Source: Scytolyngbya sp. HA4215-MV1 (GTDB lineage: Bacteria > Cyanobacteriota > Cyanobacteriia > Leptolyngbyales > Leptolyngbyaceae). From it: DNA of 64,000 nt. Positions within the stretch are counted from its first letter, which is position 1; the number at the start of each line of letters is the position of its first letter. A program made the position numbers and the translations under genes. The notes under the pieces are model-generated. The model did no database searches, was not told the origin of the DNA, and saw only the letters and a list, made by a program, of their open reading frames with translations. Positions 36,795-46,068 of the stretch are shown here, one piece after another. The stretch spans positions 428,401-492,400 of the forward strand of contig JAHHIA010000002.1 in NCBI GenBank assembly GCA_019359045.1. Direction: 5' to 3'.

Positions 36795-38114
36795 CTAATT
36801 GGCTACTTTAGGTTTCAGTAACGATGAAACTATGTCAGCAGGCATTAGCCCAAACCAAACCAGATTTTGGGTGTAGTAAGCCGAGTGATTATCCCAGAAA
36901 CCATTGTGATATTGGGGATCGAGTTTTTTCTGGCGAATTTGCTGCGCGATCACCGGGTCAAGTAACCGAAAGGCAAAGTACAGCATTCCATATTGCGAAG
37001 TTGCTTCATAGGCAGCCAGGGGATTCCCTTTGAGATCAATCCGTGCGGGGATTTTTTGTTGGGCTGTCCAAATTTGTCGAGGATAGCGCAAAGACTTTTG
37101 TAAAAATGCCCGTGCCCGGGGTTCCCGAAACCACTCCCAATCTGTGGCAACTCGCCACCAAATTCGATAGGCATCAAACCCATAATCACTGGTGCCGGGA
37201 TTGGAAACGGTGAGTGGTTGCACTGCCCCGGTGTTGAGATCGAGCAATAGCCAATCATTGGGGAGTCCCACCTTTGAGAGGGCAGCAGCTTTTTCTAACA
37301 CTTGATAGCTGCTGTCCACCAGACTGAGCCAGGCATGTTCTGAATCGACCTGAGCAAACAAGCGAAAACAGGCTGGGGAAAAATAGGACGGATTCAGTTG
37401 AAGGGTGGTTTGTTTTTGAAAGGCGATCGCGGGTCCAGGGAGCAAATAACGGTGCGATGGGACACCGCTGTTAGCGGTTGTCACAGTAGACAAATTCCAC
37501 AGGTCGCGCAGTTTAGTTTGGGCAAGGCGGAGGTAGGGTTGGTGCTGCCAGCGTCGGGCTGCCAAGATCAGGGCAGTGATGGCATCAATGTCAGCATCGC
37601 TAGCGAAGTTATTATCCAGAATCAGCCACTCATTCTGACTTTTTTTGCCCCAGTGCCATGCCCATAGACTATCCGTGGGGGTGCCGTTCGTTTGCCGTTT
37701 GAGATTGTTTTCTGCCCAACCCAAGACCCGATCAAAAGTGTCCCGGTCTCCGATCACCACGGCTCGTAGCATAGTGTAAGCCTGCCCTTCTGATGTAGAG
37801 CGATCGTTTGCTTCGCGATCGATGACGCGTCCATCAGCTTGGATAAACTGTTGCCGATAAGCAACCCAACTCTGCTGGAGCAATGCGCTTAATGCGCTTG
37901 CAGACGGTTTTGCTGAGGAGCTAACTGGAGAAGGGATAGCGAACCGTGGTGATTTGGCAGGGACGGTAGCTGGTGGGACAGAGGCAACAGGGGGAACTGA
38001 ACCAGAAGCGTCTTTGCCCCGGGGCATCACAGGCATCGCCTGACAACTCTCTAGCCCTGGCAAAGCCAGAAGACACAAAATGAGGCTGACCGATCGCCAG
38101 GTTGGGGTGCTCAT
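36795..38114 (-). CDS. Family-8 glycosyl hydrolase lipoprotein (BcsZ-like endoglucanase)
   Basis: A 439-residue cellulase. The N-terminus is a lipoprotein signal (LALPGLESC; Cys24 as lipid site), then a Pro/Ser linker (about 30-75). The GH8 domain has the general acid in STSEGQAYTML (Glu109), a substrate-cleft SLWAWHWG, and DNNFASDADID (Asp173/175) with the base region. In enteric systems periplasmic BcsZ trims or releases misassembled glucan and is required for normal cellulose output. A lipoprotein form differs from soluble BcsZ and would sit on a membrane facing the periplasm. It is encoded 39 bases after the TPR gene, consistent with one operon. Confidence 0.9.
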   Translation of the reverse strand: MSTPTWRSVSLILCLLALPGLESCQAMPVMPRGKDASGSVPPVASVPPATVPAKSPRFAIPSPVSSSAKPSASALSALLQQSWVAYRQQFIQADGRVIDREANDRSTSEGQAYTMLRAVVIGDRDTFDRVLGWAENNLKRQTNGTPTDSLWAWHWGKKSQNEWLILDNNFASDADIDAITALILAARRWQHQPYLRLAQTKLRDLWNLSTVTTANSGVPSHRYLLPGPAIAFQKQTTLQLNPSYFSPACFRLFAQVDSEHAWLSLVDSSYQVLEKAAALSKVGLPNDWLLLDLNTGAVQPLTVSNPGTSDYGFDAYRIWWRVATDWEWFREPRARAFLQKSLRYPRQIWTAQQKIPARIDLKGNPLAAYEATSQYGMLYFAFRLLDPVIAQQIRQKKLDPQYHNGFWDNHSAYYTQNLVWFGLMPADIVSSLLKPKVAN

Positions 38115-38153
38115 AAGGAAGGCGGGAAATCAGGAGAAAGGACGAGTTTCAGG

Positions 38154-40463
38154 TTAAAACCGTTCCCAGGTGGGTTGAAAGCCGCGCCGCTGCAAAAAGT
38201 CTTCTTCAATTTTGCGGCGACGCAGCGTGAGGTCGGGGGTGGCTGGGTTACCAAGCGAGGGCTGTTGCAGTTGGTCGATTTGGTTGATCGCTTCAATGGG
38301 GTAGTCTTGGGCAACTCTGACTTCCAGCAGCGATCGCTGAATACTGATGTCGTTGGGGTGAAATGCCAACGCCTGCCGATATAACTCTTCTGCCCGGTTA
38401 AATCGTCGTTGCTGAAAGTTGGTGTCTGCTAGCCCCACCAGCGCCTCTGAGTTACTAGGTTGCAAAGCTAGGGCTGATTGAAAAGAAAATTCTGCGAGTT
38501 TGAAGTCGGAGATCGTCAGTGCCAGCCGTCCCTGTAGAATCTGGGTTTCCGGCGTATTGAACCCCAGGGCCTGGTTGTGAGTGACCACTTGCAGAACGCG
38601 CGCCTTTGCCAGAATTAGGTCATGCTGAGCTAAAACCTGCACCAACCGCAATTGAATCGCGAGAGAACTCGGATCTTCTTCTGCTAAGTAGAGGTAGAGC
38701 GGTTCCAATCGCGGCAGGGGGGGCAATGCTCCGACTAACTGGAACAAAGCAGAGGGTGTATCCGTTGGCGGGTGACTCAACACCCAGGCATTGAGTAACG
38801 CTTCAGCTTCCGTGGCTGAAATGACTTTAGCAGAGTAAGCAATGCTGGCACGCGCCATTTGCAGTCGCAAATCTTGTGGATTCCGAAAAATTAATTGGTC
38901 GTAGAGCCTCAAGGCAGCCCCAGAGTTCCCCCGGGCTGCCTGCAAATCTGCTAATCCTGCGATCGCTCCTTCCAAAATGTCATTGTTGGTCGGGTTTGCC
39001 GTGATGATTGCCTCATATCGGCGGATAGCAGCATCTAGCTGACCTTCTCGTCGTTCAATTTCAGCCGCCAACAGTTGTGGACTGAGATCCCCAGCAGCAG
39101 CAGATGTAGCGGTATAGGCGGCCAACGCATTGCGAGCAGCGGTGAGTTGGTTTTGCTGCAGAAAAATTTGAGCCAGGCGGAAGTGGAGAAACGGTTCCGG
39201 GTTAGGAGTTTGCAATAAGGTTTGATAAATGGGTAAGAATTCTGGTTCTGGTTCAATCCTGACCATGCCTTGAGCGATCGCTCGTCTCTCCATAGGATCG
39301 GTCGGCAAATTTTGCAGCAGGACGCGCAGCCTTTCTCGCAGTTGCGATCGTGACAGATAACCTAGCTGTCGTTCTAGGGCTAGCCACTTTAATTGAATGC
39401 CGCGATCGTTCGGCTGTTGCTGTACCAGTTGGCGATAGAGTTGCAGTGCTAGTGGACGATCCGCAGGGGATGCGCTCAAAACATCGGCAACTTCTTGCAA
39501 GAGGACAGGGTTCGGGTTCGAAGATTGACTCAACGCCTGTCGATAGAGTTGAGTCGCTTCAGCATGCAAAGCGGCATTATTTTCCTTTTGTGAAATTTCG
39601 TTGAGGGTGCGGGCAAGGGGAAGCATTGCCTCTGAACGTCCCCGCAACTCATCTAATACCGCCAGTGCTCTTACACTTTGCTGGGTTGCCAAGTATGCCA
39701 GTGCCAGTTCGACCCGGAGTTGGGTATCGAATTCTTTGTCTGGAGATCGTATCGGCAACTGGGGTTCCAGTAAACTCAGAGCCGCTGCCGGATTACCCGT
39801 TTTTCTCAAGCTGTGGGCATAGGCAATTGCGGCGTAACCAGTGATTTTCTGTCCACTTTGCTGGTAAGCACGAAACAATGACAGGGCTTGAGCATCGTTG
39901 CCACTATTACTGTAAGTAGTTGCGGCTCCCAGCACAACTTCCAGTGCAGGATTGTGTTGCAGTAAAATCTGGTAGTCGGCGATCGCTTCGGCAAATCGCC
40001 CCTGATAACGGTAGAGTAGGGCTCGCTGTGCCAGCGCTTCGAGATCATTCGGTCGCAATTGTAATAACCGATCCAGGGCAGCGATCCCCCTGTTTTGCCA
40101 GTTTAGACGAAAGCCCCCCAACAATCCCACACTTTTTAAGGCTAATAAGTTATCGGGGTCAATTTTTAAGACTTGTTCATAGGTTTGCCAGGCATCTTCA
40201 TCTTGCCCTGCCCGTCGATAGGCGATCGCCAGCCCCAATCGCGCTTCTACAGACTGAGGATACTGCTGGACTGCCTGCTGAAATGCTTTGATTGCGTCCT
40301 TTACCCAGCCTCGCTTGAGCAATAAATAGCCCTGTTGAACTGCCGCAGGCACCTCCTGCACTTGAGCCATTGCAGGGGGTATCCTGTCCCCAATCACCGG
40401 TATCCCTAGCCATAGCCCCCCACAGACCGAAAAAATGACTATCTTCCAGGTGCCCCACTTCAC
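38154..40463 (-). CDS. Periplasmic TPR protein, BcsC-like scaffold without barrel
   Basis: A 769-residue protein starting at GTG (40463), the only start that includes the signal peptide (cleavage likely after PPAMA); the next Met lies in that peptide. A G-rich ribosome-binding site precedes it. Residues about 40-740 are successive TPR units (for example LGLAIAYRRAGQDEDAWQTY and GLADTNFQQRRFNRAEELY). In enteric BcsC such a TPR region is followed by a 16-strand outer-membrane barrel; here the chain ends at RGFQPTWERF with no barrel. The barrel is likely provided by the next gene upstream in the operon, 11 bases away. Confidence 0.8.
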   Translation of the reverse strand: MKWGTWKIVIFSVCGGLWLGIPVIGDRIPPAMAQVQEVPAAVQQGYLLLKRGWVKDAIKAFQQAVQQYPQSVEARLGLAIAYRRAGQDEDAWQTYEQVLKIDPDNLLALKSVGLLGGFRLNWQNRGIAALDRLLQLRPNDLEALAQRALLYRYQGRFAEAIADYQILLQHNPALEVVLGAATTYSNSGNDAQALSLFRAYQQSGQKITGYAAIAYAHSLRKTGNPAAALSLLEPQLPIRSPDKEFDTQLRVELALAYLATQQSVRALAVLDELRGRSEAMLPLARTLNEISQKENNAALHAEATQLYRQALSQSSNPNPVLLQEVADVLSASPADRPLALQLYRQLVQQQPNDRGIQLKWLALERQLGYLSRSQLRERLRVLLQNLPTDPMERRAIAQGMVRIEPEPEFLPIYQTLLQTPNPEPFLHFRLAQIFLQQNQLTAARNALAAYTATSAAAGDLSPQLLAAEIERREGQLDAAIRRYEAIITANPTNNDILEGAIAGLADLQAARGNSGAALRLYDQLIFRNPQDLRLQMARASIAYSAKVISATEAEALLNAWVLSHPPTDTPSALFQLVGALPPLPRLEPLYLYLAEEDPSSLAIQLRLVQVLAQHDLILAKARVLQVVTHNQALGFNTPETQILQGRLALTISDFKLAEFSFQSALALQPSNSEALVGLADTNFQQRRFNRAEELYRQALAFHPNDISIQRSLLEVRVAQDYPIEAINQIDQLQQPSLGNPATPDLTLRRRKIEEDFLQRRGFQPTWERF

Positions 40464-40474
40464 ACGCTTACCCC

Positions 40475-42772
40475 CTACTCTTTCAATCGCCGCACCAGGT
40501 CAAACTCCGTCTTCACTCGGACGCCCAAAATGGTCTCTGAAAAATTCTGAAGTTCTTGCAGCGAAAACCCCAGGCGTAAGTTGGGAAATAGGGCAACGTC
40601 ATAAAAAATTTCCAACACATCTGGAACCGCGTTGCCAGCCTGCTGACGCAAAGTATCGTTTGATAGGTTGCGCCCGTAAGCAATGCCCAGACGATCGTTT
40701 TTGGTCAGCACATCTAAAGCAGTAATGCCAAAGCTGTAAGTCTCTGCCGTCTGGTTAATAGTTAAGTTGTTGTAGCGCCCAAACCGCCCAAATAACCCAA
40801 GCTTGAGATCTGGAAAATAAACTTCGGCGTTCACTCCGTAAGCTTCTTCACGATCGTCGGGTAAAACGCCTGTCCGTCCAGCGCCTCGATCGAGTTGAAA
40901 GATTTCGGAAAAGCTACTTCGGGTGCCGCGATCCAGGTCAGTGGCATAGGTTCCTCTCAGGATAAAATTGCCCGAACGAACTCCTACCTCTCCGGCAAAC
41001 CCATTGAGACTAAAGTCGCTTAGGTTGCGGGCTGAAGAAAAAGCGATCGCCTTAACCTCGACATTGTCAGTAATGCTCCAATTGAGCAGTGCTCCCGGTC
41101 TTGAACTAATTCCGGTAGCAGCCAGTGCCGGATTGGTTTGAAAAATGGCGTTAAAGAAGTGAGTTGCCCCATCCTTGGCAAAGCTATTGCGGTCAAAATA
41201 AGAAGTCAGATCCAATTGCCCGACCATGAGTCTGAGGGTAGGCAAATTGGGGAGGGATGCTGCCAAATACAACTCGTTGACATTCACACCTTCCACTTGC
41301 GAATCAGTAAAGGCTTTGCCAGTCGTCAGGTCTACGGTTCCTGCTGCTAGCAAATTGGGCGTGAGGGGGTAGATGCCTGATATCCGCGCTCGTCCCGATT
41401 CATCTTCTCCTTGAAGCAGGTACACTCCCTGAAACCGCAATGCTGGTTGGGTTAAAGCTGTACTTTGAAGCAGCGTGTTGCCCCTCGCTGTGTTGCCCCT
41501 CGCTAGTCGGTTAGAAGGCTGGACGCTGGCAGCTGTCGCATTGGCAGATGGGGTGGGAATTGCTGGGTTAGGGATTGTCTGACCTGGTAGAAAAATTGGT
41601 GCATTCGTCGGTAACGGTGCACTTGCAGGCGAACTGATTTGCCCAGCCGCCCCGGTTGGATATCCTGGTGGAGGGAGATAAATACCTCCCATTGAAGATT
41701 GGACGATTGCCCCAGGCTGCATCGGTAAGCGATCGGGATAGGTGCTGATCTGCGGGGGTGCCCCATAGAAAATGATGCCAGGAGCAACCGTGCCACTGCC
41801 CGAAGGCTGGACATTTCCGATCGACGGTTGTAAAGGGATGTTCGTAGGATAAGCACCAGGCTGGAGAACACTAGGTGGATAAAGGGAATATCCACTTGCT
41901 TGAGGGAGTCCATAGAAAGGATAAGCAGGATAAGCTCCGATGGGATACCCCGTTCCGGCTGGGGCAGGCAAGGCAGGTAAGGGCGAACCATATCCTGAGG
42001 ACGGTAGACCCCCAGGATAAATCACATACACTACGATTCCAGGCTGAACGTATCCTCCTGTCTGCGCGTAAGGATAGGGTTGGGCATATCCGCCCGGTTG
42101 GACATACCCCCCTGGCTGAACGTATCCTCCAGGCGGAATATAGGGATAGACCGGAGAAACAGGATAAGAATTGGTAGGATAAGGCGGACTGGGTATGCTA
42201 CCCGGAGCAGGAATCATGCCTGATCCAGCCCCATAGTCAGAGGCATAGGACGGCACTGAAGGGGTTACATAAGGAGGCGTTTGTGGGGATATCGGCGGTA
42301 CAAGATTCGAAGGAAAAGCACTTCCCCCATTGCCAGGCGGGGGGGGAGTACCGGGTCCGCCAAGCTGAGGGGGAAAGGGTACAGGTACAACCAGTTGGGA
42401 CGTGACCGGAGAACTAGAGCACCCGATCGCAGTGCAAGTCAGTTGCACTGCAGATTCAGTCTGTGCCATCGCAGGCAAATTTACTGGCTCAATGTCATCT
42501 CTGTTCTGAATCGCTTTGGCAGAATTGGCAGATTGTGGCAATGCTGGTAAAGGGGCACCTGCGATCGGCGCAACCAACGTGGGAGAGGGAGCGGTTGAAG
42601 ACGCGGCAATGACATTCGATGCGGTTTCTTCAGCTGCGCCTCGAGCGGGCACCGCCCCAACAGGTTTACTTCCGATGAGACCCAGAAAACATAGGATAGA
42701 AGCGGCACCCAGGCAGTACCGACCTGAACTTAAACATCGGACTGAGAACAAGGCTGGAGCTAAATTCGGCAT
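40475..42772 (-). CDS. Outer-membrane beta-barrel protein with Pro/Gly/Tyr-rich domain
   Basis: A 765-residue protein from the ATG at 42772 (a TTG at 42793 adds seven). A signal peptide (about 20-45) is followed by a low-complexity region (about 120-430) rich in Pro, Gly, Tyr and Ser, including repeated PGGYVQ units. The last about 330 residues form alternating beta-strands (RFQGVYLLQGEDESGRARIS, GLFGRFGRYNNLTIN) ending in FDLVRRLKE, resembling OprB-like porin or exopolysaccharide-export barrels. I cannot name a family with certainty. It heads the cellulose operon, next to a BcsC-like TPR protein lacking a barrel, so a role as the glucan exit channel is a strong inference but unproven. Confidence 0.65.
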   Translation of the reverse strand: MPNLAPALFSVRCLSSGRYCLGAASILCFLGLIGSKPVGAVPARGAAEETASNVIAASSTAPSPTLVAPIAGAPLPALPQSANSAKAIQNRDDIEPVNLPAMAQTESAVQLTCTAIGCSSSPVTSQLVVPVPFPPQLGGPGTPPPPGNGGSAFPSNLVPPISPQTPPYVTPSVPSYASDYGAGSGMIPAPGSIPSPPYPTNSYPVSPVYPYIPPGGYVQPGGYVQPGGYAQPYPYAQTGGYVQPGIVVYVIYPGGLPSSGYGSPLPALPAPAGTGYPIGAYPAYPFYGLPQASGYSLYPPSVLQPGAYPTNIPLQPSIGNVQPSGSGTVAPGIIFYGAPPQISTYPDRLPMQPGAIVQSSMGGIYLPPPGYPTGAAGQISSPASAPLPTNAPIFLPGQTIPNPAIPTPSANATAASVQPSNRLARGNTARGNTLLQSTALTQPALRFQGVYLLQGEDESGRARISGIYPLTPNLLAAGTVDLTTGKAFTDSQVEGVNVNELYLAASLPNLPTLRLMVGQLDLTSYFDRNSFAKDGATHFFNAIFQTNPALAATGISSRPGALLNWSITDNVEVKAIAFSSARNLSDFSLNGFAGEVGVRSGNFILRGTYATDLDRGTRSSFSEIFQLDRGAGRTGVLPDDREEAYGVNAEVYFPDLKLGLFGRFGRYNNLTINQTAETYSFGITALDVLTKNDRLGIAYGRNLSNDTLRQQAGNAVPDVLEIFYDVALFPNLRLGFSLQELQNFSETILGVRVKTEFDLVRRLKE

Positions 42773-43169
42773 AATTGAAACGATTTTCCTCAATCCATTT
42801 TGATGCGTAAAACCGAATTAAACCGCATCGTCTGCTTTATTCTGCTTGGCTGACCTGATTGCGTTTAGAAGCGTTAAGATGCCCTTCGCGCCTATCTCAC
42901 AGTCCATTCGTTTAATGGCAAGTGTCATTCATTTTTTGTTTATTGAACGGATGAATGGTTTCAGTTCGATAATAGCCTTAGCATAATTGATTAAAAGGAC
43001 CCCCTCGCAGTTGGATATTTTAACCAGCTACAAGTGTTTCGCGATCGTTGAGTAAGTTACCTGTCTTGCCAGATCCTTCATTGAGAACAGTCCCTTGAAA
43101 AGCTTTGCCCTACGCTGCTCTTTTGCCTTTAGATTAAAGCAGAGTTTTCTTACCGCTTCCAACAGTGCA
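42773..43169. other. Divergent intergenic region upstream of the cellulose locus
   Basis: These 397 bases carry the promoter of the cellulose operon (minus) and of the hypothetical gene at 43170 (plus). An AT-rich patch lies at about 42920-42990. No specific operator was recognised. Confidence 0.4.
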
Positions 43170-43877
43170 ATGATGATGCAACGGCTTATCGGTTGGAGCC
43201 TATTGGTTGGGATCAATTCTGCCTGTAGTTTCAATCGTTCCACCCCGATCGCCATGTCTCTACAAGTGGAACCGACTGGCAGACCAGGCATCTATCAAGT
43301 CTCTGGCAGAACTAACCTGCCGGATCATAGCCGCCTCTCTGTGTTGGGGGTTCGCTACTGGCAACCTACAGCGAATTTTTCGCCCCTGCAACCTGCTAAT
43401 GCGAATTATGCGATTTTGGCAAGGGATCATGTGGCTGTGAACCAGGGACGATGGGAGACACGTCTCAACCTGTGGCAAATTGCCCCCGATGGACGCTATC
43501 AGGAGTCCTGGCAACTTCAGCATCTGATTTCTATGCGATCGGTAGAAGCCGCCAGTCAAGTTACATTTCTAGCCATTTTTGAATTAGAGCTTCAGCAACA
43601 ATCCATCACTCAACGGTTGAATCAGCAAGTTCTTACCCCGCCGCTGCTGCGCTTTACCTCATTGGGGCAACCCTATCTGCAAGTCAGCCAAACCTTGCCC
43701 ATTAGTCTACCGCTCGGCAAAACAACACCTCCGTCAATCGCAGCAGTTGACATCAATGGTGGCTGGGGCAACCGCTCAACCCTGGTCTCGGAACCGCGCT
43801 CTGGCACTGTAATGGTTTCTCCTCCTAAAGAGAAACAAACTAATGCCCCCTTGCCAACGGCTGCTTTTGTACGCTAA
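43170..43877 (+). CDS. Hypothetical exported protein
   Basis: A 235-residue protein from the first of three consecutive ATG codons (43170). The upstream in-frame ATG at 43095 would give a longer basic N-terminus. It starts with a hydrophobic segment ending in a Cys (LLVGINSACSF), resembling a lipoprotein or secreted signal, though the lipobox is not ideal. The mature part has beta-rich repeats and an acidic/Pro-rich end. I do not recognise a family. It diverges from the cellulose operon and may be an envelope component. Confidence 0.6.
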   Translation: MMMQRLIGWSLLVGINSACSFNRSTPIAMSLQVEPTGRPGIYQVSGRTNLPDHSRLSVLGVRYWQPTANFSPLQPANANYAILARDHVAVNQGRWETRLNLWQIAPDGRYQESWQLQHLISMRSVEAASQVTFLAIFELELQQQSITQRLNQQVLTPPLLRFTSLGQPYLQVSQTLPISLPLGKTTPPSIAAVDINGGWGNRSTLVSEPRSGTVMVSPPKEKQTNAPLPTAAFVR

Positions 43878-43923
43878 GTCTGTAATCCCTCTCCCAGAGC
43901 GGAAAAGGGATTTTGATCAGGTT

Positions 43924-43950
43924 CCCCTTCTCCCAAAACGGGAGAAGGGG
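43924..43950. terminator. Bidirectional terminator hairpin
   Basis: Perfect 11-base stem (43924-43934 with 43940-43950) and a 5-base loop (AAAAC), between the convergent genes at 43877 and 43992. The pattern CCCCTTCTCCC/GGGAGAAGGGG is also common as a dispersed element in cyanobacteria. Confidence 0.6.
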
Positions 43951-43991
43951 GTGGGGAATGAGGGCAAAGTTGGAAATTCTTGCTCCTGTGC

Positions 43992-45047
43992 TCAAGAAAC
44001 CAATGCTTTTTGTTGCTGCATCCAGTCAAGCTCCAGAACTTGCAGGCGATGATACAGTTGCTTGATCACACTGTTAGAACAGTCAACTTTCGAGAAATCC
44101 ATTTCATCTGCAAGCATTGGCTCTGCGGCAACGTGCAGTGAATTCTGCAAATCCTCAATTTGACTTGAGATTTGAATGATTTGGTTTTGCAACTCGTTCA
44201 TCCGCATCAGCATCTTGGTTCTGGTTGCAGTCGCTTGGCGATGATGAGTTGAGTAGCTAGTATAAGTCGGTAATACAGGACTGGAAGCCTTCTGCTCAAT
44301 CGGTTGCTCAGGTGATGGGAAGGACTGTGGTGCTGGCACAAATGCTGGGGTTGGTGGCTCTTGCGATCGCTGAGGTGCAGAAGAGGCAGCCACCTGCTCA
44401 CTTTGCAACATTGCCATCAAAGATTTCAACATCTCCAGTGAAAATTCAGTTGGTATGGAGGAGGGAGCAGCCACGGGGCTGGGTTGTACAGGTGCGGGAG
44501 ATACCAGAGCTTGCTCTAAATTGGGTGAGGTTGCGACGGATACGGCAGCGGTAACCTCATAAGGGGCGATCGGCTCAGGGAGCATAGCCGCCTGGGGGGA
44601 TACGGGCAGAACGGTTGGAGCAGGAGTTTCCGAAACTGATGCAACTGTATCGGCGAGTTTATCTGTGGCTTTAGGTTCTAAGAAAGCATTAAACCCAGTT
44701 GACGTGAGATAGGACTCCGACAGGCGAATGTCATCAATTAGAGTTGCTTTTTCTTTTAGCTCTTGCTGTAGCTCAAGTAGACGTGTCTCAATTTGAGTGG
44801 ACTTGTGTGCCGATCTTCGCCACTCTGAAACCGATAAACTAACAGCGCCTACCCCAAGACTAACCAGTCCAGCGATGCCGAGATAAGGGGTTGCAATGTC
44901 TTTCAACCGACCAGTAAAAATATTCTCTCTTTGAAATTCAATATTAACCGAGTTTGAGCCAAGCGCTGCCAATGGCAAGGTCAAACAAGAGAAGACCGCA
45001 CAAGACAATAGGGTAGATGGCAAAAAAGAACCTTTCATAGCACTCAA
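43992..45047 (-). CDS. Hypothetical membrane-anchored coiled-coil protein
   Basis: A 351-residue protein with an N-terminal signal or membrane segment and a second hydrophobic span (about 52-72). A short coiled coil follows (about 80-105, LLELQQELKEKATLIDD), then a long Pro/Ala/Ser-rich linker (about 125-275) and a helical C-terminus (RMNELQNQIIQISSQIEDL and a final helix). Such layouts are common in cyanobacterial envelope proteins of unknown role. I do not recognise a named family. Confidence 0.6.
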   Translation of the reverse strand: MSAMKGSFLPSTLLSCAVFSCLTLPLAALGSNSVNIEFQRENIFTGRLKDIATPYLGIAGLVSLGVGAVSLSVSEWRRSAHKSTQIETRLLELQQELKEKATLIDDIRLSESYLTSTGFNAFLEPKATDKLADTVASVSETPAPTVLPVSPQAAMLPEPIAPYEVTAAVSVATSPNLEQALVSPAPVQPSPVAAPSSIPTEFSLEMLKSLMAMLQSEQVAASSAPQRSQEPPTPAFVPAPQSFPSPEQPIEQKASSPVLPTYTSYSTHHRQATATRTKMLMRMNELQNQIIQISSQIEDLQNSLHVAAEPMLADEMDFSKVDCSNSVIKQLYHRLQVLELDWMQQQKALVS

Positions 45048-45357
45048 ATTTCGACTATTTTACTTACAAAGGAAATGCGTACGGATGGCATAGATCGCTT
45101 AGTAAGTCGTACTCAACGATCCACGTTCAGTCTGTCAAGAATCAGTTTGTCAAGGCGTTTATCCGTCTGAACATCAGACTACTGAAACTACCTAGTTGAA
45201 TCAACGCAGAACAGATAAAGATACCCCGTGGTTTAACCAAGATTGTGTGAAGCCTTGCGGTTGAATCATTGCTGGTGTCTTTTCGGATACTGGTAATGGT
45301 CTAGTTACTCATGAATCGTGTGGAACAAATTGACACAACCAATAGCGCAACGATTAA
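45048..45357. other. Intergenic region
   Basis: These 310 bases lie between two minus-strand genes. They should carry the promoter of the coiled-coil protein; I recognised no terminator, RNA gene or operator. Confidence 0.35.
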
Positions 45358-46023
45358 CTACGCCATCGCATTTAGTGTGCTGGACAACGGAGGCCGCAAA
45401 GCAAGATAGCAAGCTGTACCGAGGAGGGGAATGAGTGTCACTGCCCAAAAAATACGCCGATCGTCTATCCCCCTGCGTGCCATATCATCTCCCAGCAAGG
45501 TTGGGAACAGCAGACTGAGTAAGCAAAAGTCGAGACTCATGACATGAATGAATCGATCGTGCTGCCATTGCTGCACAAAATCTGCCCAGTTGCCCTGGGT
45601 CAAACCGTAAAAGATGAGACCCAGCGCACTGAGCAGTAATAAACTTCCTGTCCAGCGAGCATCCAGAACGTTGAGTAATGGGTTCTTTGTCCCAGAGAAT
45701 GTCGGATTGTCATCGCGCAATGCCAGATAGGGCACCACCGCAAATGCCCCCACGCCAAAAGCAGCAATTACAAACAGCCAGGCAGGTAGTTTTTGCCCAC
45801 GCCCATCAATCAACAGTAAACTGCCATACATCATAGGCAAAACGCCCATGATGTAGAACAACGCAATGACCAGGGGATTGATTCCCTGCCACTGTCTGAT
45901 CGAGAGGTTCTTGATTAACTCAAAGGTATTGGGCTGATTTGCGGGAGCCAGAAAAAAGGCGTAGACCGTAAAACAGAGCCAGAGTAGCCATAGCGCAATT
46001 TTTCTAATGATTGATGTAGACAT
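45358..46023 (-). CDS. Multi-spanning membrane protein, possibly DUF2834-type
   Basis: A 221-residue protein with about six membrane spans, starting LWLLWLCFTVYAFFLAP and ending with a helix before LRPPLSS. The second half contains LDARWTGSLLLLSALGLIFY and MSLDFCLLSLLFPTLLGDDMARR, which I associate with the cyanobacterial and plastid DUF2834-related proteins, but this is uncertain. No catalytic motif is visible. It is encoded on the same strand as, and 45 bases after, the small protein at 46069. Confidence 0.6.
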   Translation of the reverse strand: MSTSIIRKIALWLLWLCFTVYAFFLAPANQPNTFELIKNLSIRQWQGINPLVIALFYIMGVLPMMYGSLLLIDGRGQKLPAWLFVIAAFGVGAFAVVPYLALRDDNPTFSGTKNPLLNVLDARWTGSLLLLSALGLIFYGLTQGNWADFVQQWQHDRFIHVMSLDFCLLSLLFPTLLGDDMARRGIDDRRIFWAVTLIPLLGTACYLALRPPLSSTLNAMA

Positions 46024-46068
46024 AAAACTTCCCCAATATCAACAAACTCTGGCTTGGTCCGTTTTTAA

